NCBI RefSeq assembly: GCF_011075055.1
Contig: NC_058149.1
Location: 8,562,449-8,626,448, forward strand
DNA length: 64,000 nt
Direction: 5' to 3'
Source of the DNA: Mangifera indica
Taxonomy: Eukaryota > Streptophyta > Magnoliopsida > Sapindales > Anacardiaceae
The translations under genes were made by a program, and so were the position numbers. Position 1 is the stretch's first letter; the number at the start of each line of letters is the position of its first letter. Below, piece after piece: positions 24,703 through 34,750 of the stretch. The notes beneath the pieces were generated by a model. The model saw only the letters and a list, made by a program, of their open reading frames with translations. It had not been told where the DNA came from and ran no database searches.

Positions 24703-24792
24703 ATTTTGGCAAGTTGAATCAATTTGTTTGGAGATTCTTTGATTAGGGTTGGTGTGGCTTCATGTGTCGTTGATATGTTACTTTAGTAAAAT
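24703..24792. repeat. Probable source copy of the 90-bp templated insertion
   Basis: Differs from 24116-24205 at one base only. Here the segment is embedded in non-foldback sequence, which suggests that it is the donor. Confidence 0.75.
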
Positions 24793-27078
24793 ATAATCAA
24801 CTGATTAAACAAAAAATCGATGATGGAATTTGAATTTTAAAATGCCAACCGTGTCAAATGTAATAAATGTCATAATTACACATGAGATTGACAGTTAAAA
24901 ATTTTGGACCCAAATCTACGGGTAGAATTAGTTTAGAAAGTTTTAGCAAATATAATTATGACATGTGGAATTGGTTTTGTCATTTCACGTAGAATGAATA
25001 AAATGATTTGAATTTAAAAATATTTTATCGATTTGAAATTGAATCACATGGCGACATGTGGACTTACGAGTTTAAACCAAAGAAAAGGAAAAGGAAGAGT
25101 TTTATTTCATTTCTTCCTCTTCCTTGAAACTTTGTCGAGTTCTCTATATGAGACTATCGTATGTGTGAAAATTGTTAAAAGGACATAACAATGATGACAA
25201 AATCAACAAAAACTATACTAAGGGCAAATGATTTCACACATACACAGTGTGAGTGTTTTTACTATTGTTTGAGGACCACAACCACAGTGTCAATGCTCTA
25301 TTTAGAGTTTAAAAGTTAGTAGATTATGTCTTATCACTGTGGAAGTGTATTTCGGCAATGAGTTTTATCAGTTTTTTTTTTTGTGGTCATGGTTTGGTCT
25401 TTCCATGGGTTAGCATGTTTGTTATAATGTTTATTTATTGTTTGTACTAGGTTGTGGACTGTGTGTATGTTTAAAGTACATTGGTTTGTATGTGTTTTGA
25501 TGTTTTTTAGGGTTTCTTTCTTGAACATAATTTTGTCTTGTGTTAGGGTTTTTTATATACTAGTATAATATCTGTATAGTTTAGGGTTTTTGTTGCTTAT
25601 ATATGGATTGTGCACATGTTAATGTTTCAAAATATTTTTTAGGATGTCCTTCGACTGTATGGGTAAGATTTTATTATACTTCTGTTATGCATATGTTAGA
25701 TTTTGTTTTGAGGCTTATATAATATAGGTTTTTAAATTGGTGTGATGTTTTTACTATTATCAGGTTTGGTTTGGTTTTTATGGTAGCTTATTGTATGTGT
25801 TAAGATTTAATATTTCAAAGATTACTGTTTATAAGCTGCTTACTCTCTATAATGTGTTGTGAGTGTTTTATAAGATGTGATTATGTAGGGTTTGTATTCA
25901 TTTGATATACGTTGCATTATGTGTTTGCTTTTGTGGGGTTTGAGTATTATGATTGCTTACTATAGTGATCGCATAAATGGAATGAATTATCTCTTATTTA
26001 GACTGAGATTCAAGTGAGAAATAATTGTATTTATAACACAATAGTATATAAGTTGGAAACCTTAGAAAATAATGCTACTGGTATGAAGGATTGTTTTAGC
26101 CTTAAATTATCTTTGGTATAACAATGCTGCATACTAATGATGTGTTAATGAAGTTTCATAAAATGACTAAAATGTATCATGTTTATACACTATTATGTAG
26201 TTAGGAATAAATATATTAGTGGACATTACAATTCATTAATTGACAAGTTTCTTATTCATACATTGTTATTTAGTTAGATAATTACTTGTTGACATTGTGT
26301 AAAATGAATTTAATGTGCACTATTTATACACTGTCATTTAGGGTTTAGGGTTTAATTCAATTTCATTAGGCATTGTCCATTGGTTTGTTATAGTGATTGC
26401 ATAAATTGAATCAATTGTCGCCTGTTTAGACTTGCTTGAAATTAAGGCTTGTAAACATGTTAGGATGATGTTTGGAATTATCTTACATGATTTGAATTGA
26501 AAATCACTTCAAAATAAGCCTTGAAACAATGAAATCAAAGGCTAAAATGGAGACTGAAGTTATGTTCTTTTCGTCATGATTCCATTGGATTTCAACAACG
26601 TTAACGCTGGTAATTGGTACGATGATGACCATTAGCATGGGCTCTTTAAAAGCCCTATGGTTTTCGGCCTGATAGATGGCTGAAAATGATGAATTTGATC
26701 AAAAAATTTCTAGGGTTCTTTAGCCATTCACGGGTTGCATTCAAGTTAGGAAAATTCGATTATCCAACTTGTTTGGTCAATAGGTTGCTCAAACCTATTG
26801 GTCAATGGTTCAATCCGATTTGTCAACTGGATGACTTAAACTGGTTAACACCCATTCAGGTCAGTTGACCGATCACTAGTCAGCGATGGTCATCAACGGT
26901 CAAAAGTCTAACAATAATGCATGGTGATGTGTTGATAATGCATGAGGCTAAGTTCCAATGTGTGATAACATGTGTGACACTGTTCCGATGTGTGAATGTG
27001 CGTAAGGGCACTATCTCGATGCATGAAGGCTCTTGGAACCTTGTTTCAGTGCGTGAAACCATCCTATCGACATGTGAC
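24793..27078. other. Intergenic region without recognisable genes
   Basis: Mixed AT-rich sequence. A two-unit TTTAGGG word near 26338 is too short to count as interstitial telomere repeat. The part at 26640-27060 has higher GC and repeated TGCATGA/GATGTGTGA words but no protein or repeat signature. Confidence 0.45.
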
Positions 27079-28560
27079 TGTTAGGGTAATGCCCTAGAAC
27101 CAATTATCACAATTAATGTTAATGTAATATTTGGTATTTAATTAATAAAAATGACATTTATATTATCTATATATTATTGAATAGATAATTGTCCTAAGAA
27201 TAGTTGAATTGTGATTAGGTATCAATGCTCGACACTTGATCATGATAACCCTATATGCATATAAGGTGGTTGTTCTTGAAACGTCTGTAACTATGATAAT
27301 ATCATGATAAAGGGAACATATAATAGTGATAAAGTTATCATATTGTTGAACAACCTTATTGAAAGATGATGATAGTTCTCATATGTTGAAATTGTTTATT
27401 GATGACTTTGGTGCAATACATGGGTGCATGTTATAAAAATGTCTACTGGACTTACCCACCAAGAGGATTTTTGTATAGATGATTACTTCAATATCAATGA
27501 AAAATATCATTTTAATGAACGAAGGTACATGTGATAATTAGATTTAAGGTCATTGAACCATCTTATACAAAAATTGATATAGTTTGACACCAACCTAACG
27601 TAGTAAAATCAAAGGATTGCTATAAATATGGTGATTAATCATATCGAGATCTGTACGAAGACTATGATGGATCAATAAAAAATTCGTCACTCTTGAACAC
27701 AAGAGTTGACATCTTAGTTAGGGTCTACTGACGAATGTCAATGATCAATTAAATCTGTGCCTACAGTGTAATTGAATTGATGGTCGATTCAATATTATCT
27801 AGTCATTGACAAAAGTAAACTATGTATGAGTAATCGTATTATTGATAGGTTAAAAGAAGTCACATGCTAACCTCTAAAAGTTAATCTTGGTTTGTGTTCG
27901 GATAGATGTCGAATCGAAAGCTTGATAAAATTCAATTACTACAAAAAGAGTTGATGAACTCTGGAGGCTTGAAGATTATCCAAGTTAGATACAGTTCAAA
28001 TTTTGGATTGAGAATCTAAAGACTTAGAAAGATTAATAAACCTGAAATACATTTTAATATATTTTGGGACCTTCGTGTAATAATTCTGCATTGGTAAGAT
28101 GTATGTGAGAATTGGCAGAATTGAATTAGATTGACTCAAATCCACATCATCTAATTTGAAATTCAAATTAGGATGATGTGAGATTTTATCTTAATTTGAT
28201 TAATTAAATAATCTCATGAATCATGAGAATTAAATAAAATATATATGCATTTAAGAGACATTGATTAAATGTATAGCTCTTGTGAGTTGTACATTCATGC
28301 ACACAGGTGGGACAATTCCCATCTAAGTTGTGCACACTTGGGACATTGTTTTGTCCCAAACATGCATGAGGATGCTGTCTTGGACATATTCAAGTCCTAG
28401 GTGCCACATACAATTTTATATATATATATATATGTCTCCTCGTTTTAAAAAGAATGAATATTATTATTTTATAATATTTTTTAACCCTAGCAACAACACA
28501 AAGATATCCTTCCCTCTCACCTAAAGTTATCCTTTGTTCTAACAGGCCATGAGCACAGTC
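27079..28560 (+). mobile_element. Copia-type LTR-like segment
   Basis: Begins TGTTAGGGTAATGCCCTAGA, a start typical of plant Ty1/copia LTRs. It continues with TATATATTATTGAATAGATA and CATGATAACC blocks and a GACCTTCGTGTAATAATTCT word that is partly repeated at 29150. A related block (AGGGACCAAAGTGTAATAAT) and TCTCTATATAAAGAGACAAA follow at 29140-29265. I could not fix the LTR's 3' end or a primer binding site. It probably belongs with the reverse-transcriptase remnant downstream. Confidence 0.45.
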
Positions 28561-29599
28561 GAATCCTTCATAGTTACTGCTTCATGTGGATAACAAGGAG
28601 CAAGCATATGCTTGGTTATGAGGATGACTTATTTGTGACCTCTCTCCATCAACAAAAGACGAATGAGCCATCCACATAGGTAAATCTAACGAAAACCTTA
28701 TATTTGGTTTGTATGTTTGTGAATTAATCTTACTACAAGGATGATCCAAAAAGGGATTTTACGAATTGTTTGATATTAAATTACATTTTTAATTTGTTAT
28801 TCCACTGTCGAAGATCCCAAAATTCTTACAATGACAACTATTTGATGTTCAAATCGATGTGTGGAACAAATCCAATGGGTCTTATGATGTGTAAAGCATG
28901 TAATACCTCGTTTTGGATCATGCAAATGTGTAAAGATGTTTTGAAACATATGTTTCTAAATCATGCAAATTTGATGAATATGGACTATTATATGAAGTAT
29001 AAGATGTAACTATTTGATACTCTAATGGTGCATGTTTGGACTACATATATCATAAATATTTAGACTTAAAAATAAGTCGCAAACTTTTAACTAGAAAAGA
29101 GATAATATATGGTCTAATATGTCCACGCGATTTATTGTAGTTAGGGACCAAAGTGTAATAATTCTTAGGTGTTTATGCATAAAGAAAATTTTGGTAATTG
29201 GGCTTTATCCAATTGGTAAAAATAAATCCATTTGGATATATCGTCTCTATATAAAGAGACAAAATTTCACAATTTCGCATCTGTTCATACATATATAGAA
29301 TGCACGCCTATGCATTTGAAACACCTAGTTATGCATCATGCTCTAGCAAGCATTGGTGTGCTAGTCAACGCGTCTTAGAGTTCATGCTTTGTGTAGATAC
29401 CTAGATGCATCCCTATTCTTGGGTTTGAGGGGTGATTGCAACTAATCTTGAAGGTTGCCAAAGTAAAGGAGCTGCCAAACACATGTATGAGTTCTTAGAA
29501 TACCTTATGGTTGTTTGCCATGTTTGTGATTCAATATTCCTACAAGAGTGATCTTAGTCAAGGTTATGCAGTTTTTTTATGTTTGTTTTAAAAATTTTA
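28561..29599. other. Decayed copia internal or LTR sequence, unassigned in detail
   Basis: AT-rich sequence lying between a copia LTR-like segment and a copia polymerase remnant. It includes the LTR-like block at 29140-29265. No open frame of note. Confidence 0.35.
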
Positions 29600-30310
29600 A
29601 AAGATGGTTTCATTGTCAACGAAGGCCACATAACCTTACAGTCAGTTAGTGGAGAAAATTTATATGAAACATCTTGAGGGATTTAAGGAGTTTGAAATAA
29701 CATCTAGTTCACAAGTTAGGGAAGTCTCTTTATGGTTTGAAGCAGTAACCTAGCTAATGATAAAAAGCTTTGACTCTTACATGTTGAGTATTAGCTTTAC
29801 CATTTTGACCATTGTGTGTACTTTAAAGTTCTAGATGATGGCTCTTATATTTGCCTGTTGATAAATGTTGATGATATGTTGATTGGTGTGAGAGATATGG
29901 ATAATGCGTCTTAGCTTAAGTATTTGTAAACTGAAAAAATTGATATGAATGATTTAGAAGCTACTTGAAAAATTCTTAGTTTGGAGATCATAGATAGGAA
30001 GAACATTAAGCTATGATTCTCATAAAAGACTTAATTTTAAAGGATTTTGGAGAGATTTGGTTTGGATGAAGCTAAGCTAGTCAATACTCTAATGACTAAT
30101 CATTTTAAAATGTTTTGTTATCAAAGTCCAAAATATGATGAAGAGATACATTTTATATCAAAGGTTTCTTATGCTAATATTATTGGGTGTTTAATGTATA
30201 AAATGGTTTGCACTAGACTAGATTCAGCTCATACGGTTAGCATGATTTTTATGTTCATGGCTATCTTGGCAAGGAACATTAACAAATAATCTAATAGGTT
30301 CTCAAATATT
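29600..30310 (+). pseudogene. Ty1/copia reverse transcriptase/RNase H remnant
   Basis: Plus-strand frames read IYMKHLEGFKEFE, then KSLYGLKQ after a frame change (the copia LxKSLYGLKQ block), then LINVDDMLIGV (the catalytic YVDDM-type block, here NVDDM). Next come ERFGLDEAKLVNTLMTNH and a frame at 30047-30289 with VSYANIIGCLMYKMVCTRLD (the YxxxVGSLMYxMxxTRPD block). Many stops and shifts break it. Integrase, gag and the RNase H end are not recognisable. Confidence 0.85.
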
Positions 30311-30928
30311 TAAAGGTACAACATGCTATAGGATTTGCATTGGAACAACTAACAATTTATTTTTTGTTGTGGTTTTTATTTATTCAAATTATGTTAGAGA
30401 TATGGATAATGGGAAATTTTCTGTAAGCTATGTATTCATCGTTGGAAGTTGTTTAGTTAGTTTGAGGCTAACCTTACACAGTGTAATAACATTATCCACT
30501 ATCATTAAAAAAAAAAAACTAACATTAGCGAGAGTAAAATGATGAATAGATAAATATCCAGTTATTATAAGTACTATTTTTATGACCAATTATTTATACT
30601 TTAATTAAAATTAAATAAATTTATGATTTTAATAAAAGGAAAAATAGTTGCTAAAAGTTTATTTCCTGTCATTAAAAAATTTAAACACGAAAAAAATCTT
30701 GTTCTCGTCTATTGTTATAATTTTCCTCGTTAAAAGTAGAATGAGCAACACTAATAGCTTGCAACGGGCATTTTGTCACTTGGAATGCATGTTCTATTGA
30801 GGAAAGACCAAAGAGCTTTTATAAAGGTAAAATTGTGTTTTAGGTTTCCTACATAAAAGAAATCCTACATTTAACAATGTAAGTAGTGTAATCAAGTGTT
30901 CTTTTTTTTTTTTCAAAGGGTAGCTCTA
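30311..30928. other. Intergenic sequence
   Basis: No recognisable feature apart from short A and T homopolymers near 30510 and 30901. Confidence 0.45.
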
Positions 30929-31834
30929 TAGACATAGATAGACTCAATTAGGTTGGGTCTCCAATAGCCTGACCCAAAACATGAATTTGAAGTGCGGTTC
31001 GACACTATAGCGTGCCAAACTTGGCCCATGAGCCTTCCGAGTTTAGTTATAGATTTTAATATTAAACCCATGAGTTAACCTGATCTGATTTGGCCAGTTA
31101 CTATTTTAAAAAAATATCAGAGTAGATGGAAGAAGAGCTTCTACCCTTCGGCCAAAGCAGAACCCACATAAGCCTTTAATTTTTTTTTAAATTTTTTATT
31201 TTATGTATTTTTTTCAATATAAAACAATCCAACTCTTTTTCAACCCAACCTCAATTCTTTTATTATATTTTCAATCTTATTTTCCTTCGTTAACTCTCTT
31301 TCATAAACTATTTGAATTCACAAATAATAATTCTTTGTGTTTACAATTTCATTTTTATTTCAATTTTATCATCACAAAATATTACAAATAGATCCAATGT
31401 TGAAAGAATTTAGAGATTTAAATGTTGAAGATGAGTAGATTTATGATATAGTATATATATATATATATTTTATTTATGTTTATAATTTCTATAGTATGTA
31501 AATTAATTTATTTGAATTATATTATAAACTTATAATATTTTTCATCATGTAACCACAGTATTCCCCCGCCACAAGTAAGAGATTATAAATAAAATGTTTG
31601 GACTACTTTCCTCGGTTTTAATAATTGAAAAATAATTTGGATTAAAAATTTTAATTAAATTAAAAAAAATTGTTTAAATACGCTGACCCGACCCTATACA
31701 TTTAGGGCCATCAAAAATGTATAAGTTGACCCGATTTGAAGGTCCATTATTGTATGGGTCTAGGGCCCAACCTGACCCATAAGCCCGATGGGTTGAGCTG
31801 GAGCCAGCTCGACTCAACCCATTGCCATGTCTGG
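30929..31834 (+). mobile_element. Non-autonomous hAT-like element
   Basis: The left end TAGACATAGATAGACTCAATT faces the right end GACTCAACCCATTGCCATGTCTG as an imperfect inverted repeat. Subterminal regions are rich in GGGTC, GCCCA and GACCC words. The 5' leader has CAATATAAAACAATCC and a TTACAATTTCATTTTTATTT block shared with 63.9 kb. The 3' block CCGCCACAAGTAAGAGATTA is shared with 11.43 kb. The transposase gene is deleted between them. No clean 8-bp duplication is seen. Confidence 0.55.
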
Positions 31835-31970
31835 ACATAGACATATTACTAAACAACATAAATTTTGTGTATATTTTATGTAATTTATTGATTGATTTTG
31901 TCAATAATTTCTCCTGAGATTATTATGTTATTCAATTTGAGTCTCCTCAAGGGTAGTAATTTCACAACAA

Positions 31971-32208
31971 CTTAGGACCTGATTAATGTAAGGTCCTATT
32001 CCTCTCACAATTAAAGAAAAAGTCATGGTCATGATCAAGACATTCAAGTTGCTAGTCTGCCTGCACATGAGTGAAAACATTTAAAGCAACTGAAAGATGA
32101 GAACGAGAGGTAATGCTTTCCCACTTTCCACCAGAACATAATGTGCCATGGGGCCATGACTTTATCTTTAATTGTGAGAGGAACAGGAACTCAGATAAAT
32201 CAGGTCTA
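31971..32208. repeat. Long hairpin, possible miRNA precursor or small MITE
   Basis: The arms at 31971-32030 and 32152-32208 pair over nearly 60 nt with about nine mismatches and one bulge, around a loop of about 120 nt. A 19-nt core, TTCCTCTCACAATTAAAGA, pairs perfectly. Inside the loop, AAGTTGCT and AGCAACT can add a short stem. The arms are not low-complexity. They match no miRNA family I know, and no flanking duplication is evident. Confidence 0.6.
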
Positions 32209-32306
32209 ATTATTGGTTAATAAACTTGAAACAAATCGATTTGAATCCATAGGGGCACTGATATTGTCAAATCAATTAAAAATTCTACTCTGATATTTCT
32301 TCCTAC

Positions 32307-32309
<3 letters not shown>

Positions 32310-32338
<29 letters not shown>
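32310..32338. repeat. (TA)n microsatellite
   Basis: About 14 uninterrupted AT units. Confidence 0.9.
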
Positions 32339-32341
<3 letters not shown>

Positions 32342-32611
32342 ATATAATTTTCTTGTTTATAATATATGAGTTTATCACCAAGGGTTTAGATTACTTGGTA
32401 ATTAGATAATAAAATATTACATTAAATTATTTTTTAAAAATTATAAACAATAGAATACCTATTATAAATTAGACTTCTGCAAACTAAAGTGTTTCTAGAA
32501 ATTGGCAATTCCAAATTTATTTATAATAGTTTCTTACGATTAATTAAAGAAAAATTACATAGATATTTTACATATAATAAAATTATATGTGTCTATTTTA
32601 AATATATATAA

Positions 32612-33552
32612 ACCAAAAGACTATTTTTCATCTAAGATTTGGTGGAAAAATAAAAACACTTCTATAGAAGTTTAAAAATTCAAATACTTACTTATCTTTA
32701 AACTTTCGTTAAAATTATTATTAAATATAAGGGAAAAACCTATCATTTTAATAATAATATTAAAAAATATATATAATTTTATCTCATTTCTCTTTTAGTT
32801 TAAAAAATTGACATTTCAACTTAGGCTTTTAACTTTGAAAAGTGACTTCCTCCTCTCCCTTCAAATCCCTAGGTTTTCTTCTCTCCGACGATAAGGGAGG
32901 GACAATGACAACCACCACCATCTCCTTCCTCCCTTCTCCTTCTGCTACCACGGATGACTCTAATGATAGGTGAAGAAGTTTCGGGCGATAATGAATTGAA
33001 TCAAAGATGAAGAATCAACTTTGATGATAGATCTGTCGTGTTTCTGTTGAATTAGTTGCGGTTTGACATGTTTCCGTCTACTTCTATCATCAGCTTGCTA
33101 ATGGTTCCAAGCATGGCCATCGATTCCAACCAATGAAGTCAAATCGACGATCTCGTTAATTCATTTGAACGAAGATGATTTGTGTTGGCTTTGTTTAGAT
33201 GAAGACTTATCTTCTCTGATGAAGACGAGTTTGGAAGAAGGGAGAGAGAAGGTCGTGCGATGTCGGTTGTCAGAGAGCGAATGATTTTGTCAGAAAATCG
33301 AAACTCTATAGAGAAAAGTGAATTTTTCAAAACTTAATCATGAGAAAAATTGCTTGTTTTTCAAACAAGAAAAGAAAATGTGATATAATTTTATTTATTT
33401 TAATATTACTGGTAAAATAATAATTTTATCTTTTAACTTTAATAAAAAATTCTTGAATACGTGAAAATGAATTAAACTTTGAATGAATAATTGAGTTTTT
33501 GAGATCTCACATGTGTGTTTTTAATTTTTTCACCAAACCTTGAGTGTAACTT
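32612..33552. mobile_element. Mutator-like foldback element, copy e
   Basis: The left arm begins ACCAAAAGACTATTTTTCAT; the right arm carries the inverted blocks (GTGAATTTTTCAAAACTTAA, TTTGAATGAATAATTGAGTT) and decays near CACCAAACCTTGAGTG. The centre contains CTCTCCGACGATAAGGGAGG and GATGAAGA words, like copies a, c and f. The right terminus is degraded and no target duplication is certain. Confidence 0.7.
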
Positions 33553-33610
33553 TTATATATATGAATAGTTAATTTTAAATAAAATAAAAAATAATATTCT
33601 TCTATACAAT

Positions 33611-33612
<2 letters not shown>

Positions 33613-33678
<66 letters not shown>
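33613..33678. repeat. (TA)n microsatellite, about 33 units
   Basis: Uninterrupted AT dinucleotide run about 90 bp before the C-tract repeat array. Confidence 0.95.
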
Positions 33679-33682
<4 letters not shown>

Positions 33683-33770
33683 TGTATTTAATTGTATATT
33701 CAAACCAATGTATATAATATAAACCGTTTTATTAAGATATTTTACAATATATTCTAAAATACTGTTCATA

Positions 33771-34557
33771 TTATAAACAGCTCGACCGATATTGTCCGCT
33801 TTGGGCTCACAACTTTAAAACACGTCGTTCGAGTTAAGGGCTTCAGACCCTTGTTTATATACAAGCTCAAGAGACAGCACGAGAGCGATGTGGAACTTCA
33901 GGTCACAACACACCCCCCCCCCCCCCCCTTTTGGGCTTTAGGCCCTCACAGCTTTAAAACGTGTCGTTCGAGTTAAGGGCTTCAGACCCTTGCTTATATA
34001 CAAGCTCAGTAGACAGTACGGGAGCGATGTGGGACTTCAGGTCACAACACACCCCCCCCTCATCGTTATTGTGCTGATAACGTGTTATAAACAGCTCGAC
34101 GATATTGTCCATTTTGGGTTTCAGACTCTCACGGTTTTAAAACGCATCGTTCGAGTTAAGGGCTTTAGGACTCTGCTTATATACAAGCTCAGTAGAAAGT
34201 ACGGAAGTGATGTGGGACTTCAGGTCACAACACACCCCCCCTTTGGGCTTCAGGCCCTCACAGCTTTAAAACGTGTCGTTCGAGTTAAGAGCTTCAGACC
34301 CCTGCTTATATACAAGCTCAGTAGACAGTACAGGAGCGATGTGGGACTTCAGGTCACAACACACCCCCCCCCCCCCCCCCCCCCCCAATCGCTATCGTGC
34401 TGATAACGTGTTATAAACAGCTCGACGATATTGTCCATTTTGGGTTTCAGACTCTCACGGTTTTAAAACGTATCGTTCGAGTTAAGGGCTTTAGGACTCT
34501 GCTTATATACAAGTTCAGTAGACAGTACGGAAGTGATGTGAGACTTCAGGTCACAAA
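33771..34557. repeat. Five-copy tandem array with long C tracts
   Basis: Five copies of a roughly 125-155 bp module lie head to tail at about 33771, 33930, 34085, 34241 and 34411. Each contains TTTAAAAC, TCGTTCGAGTTAAG, TTATATACAAG and a GATGTG(G/A)(G/A)ACTTCAGGTCACAA block; four end in C tracts of 16, 8, 7 and 23. Copies 1, 3 and 5 begin TTATAAACAGCTCGAC and carry GATATTGTCC; copies 2 and 4 begin GGGCTT(T/C)AGGCCCTCACAG. This makes a higher-order period of about 314-326 bp. The GATATTGTCC block links it to the tandem pair at 9.9-10.5 kb. A 137-codon frame across it is a by-product of the repeats. The array ends about 100 bp before the BSD gene's TATA box. Confidence 0.9.
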
Positions 34558-34658
34558 CAGTTCAAAATAAAAAACAAAATTAAAGTTCTACAAGAAGTCA
34601 AAGACCGGAGTGAGTAAAATCCCAATTATTAACGCTGATGTGGCAATATTAACCTCAC

Positions 34659-34750
34659 TATAAATTTGATAAAAAGATTCAACTCGAAGTAAAGATGTTG
34701 TTGCTCTCTAATTCTAGCACTACACTCAATCCCAAAACATCTTCCTAACA
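34659..34750 (+). promoter_or_regulatory. TATA box and short leader of the BSD-domain gene
   Basis: TATAAAT at 34659-34665 lies 86 bp before the start codon, leaving a short, C/A-rich leader (CACTACACTCAATCCCAAAAC). No ATG in the expected leader precedes the chosen start except in GATGTTG at 34694, which may lie at or before the transcript start. Confidence 0.55.

Noticed and set aside
26335..26355. TTTAGGG words suggesting interstitial telomere repeat
   Set aside because: Only about two units; likely by chance in AT-rich DNA.
33990..34403. 137-codon frame with internal repeats (LLIYKLSRQYGSDVGLQVTT)
   Set aside because: It is the C-tract tandem array read through; the repeat of the peptide only mirrors the DNA repeat.
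33771..34557. CRISPR-like regular repeats
   Set aside because: Units are 125-155 bp with no unique spacers, in a plant genome; it is a tandem satellite-like array.
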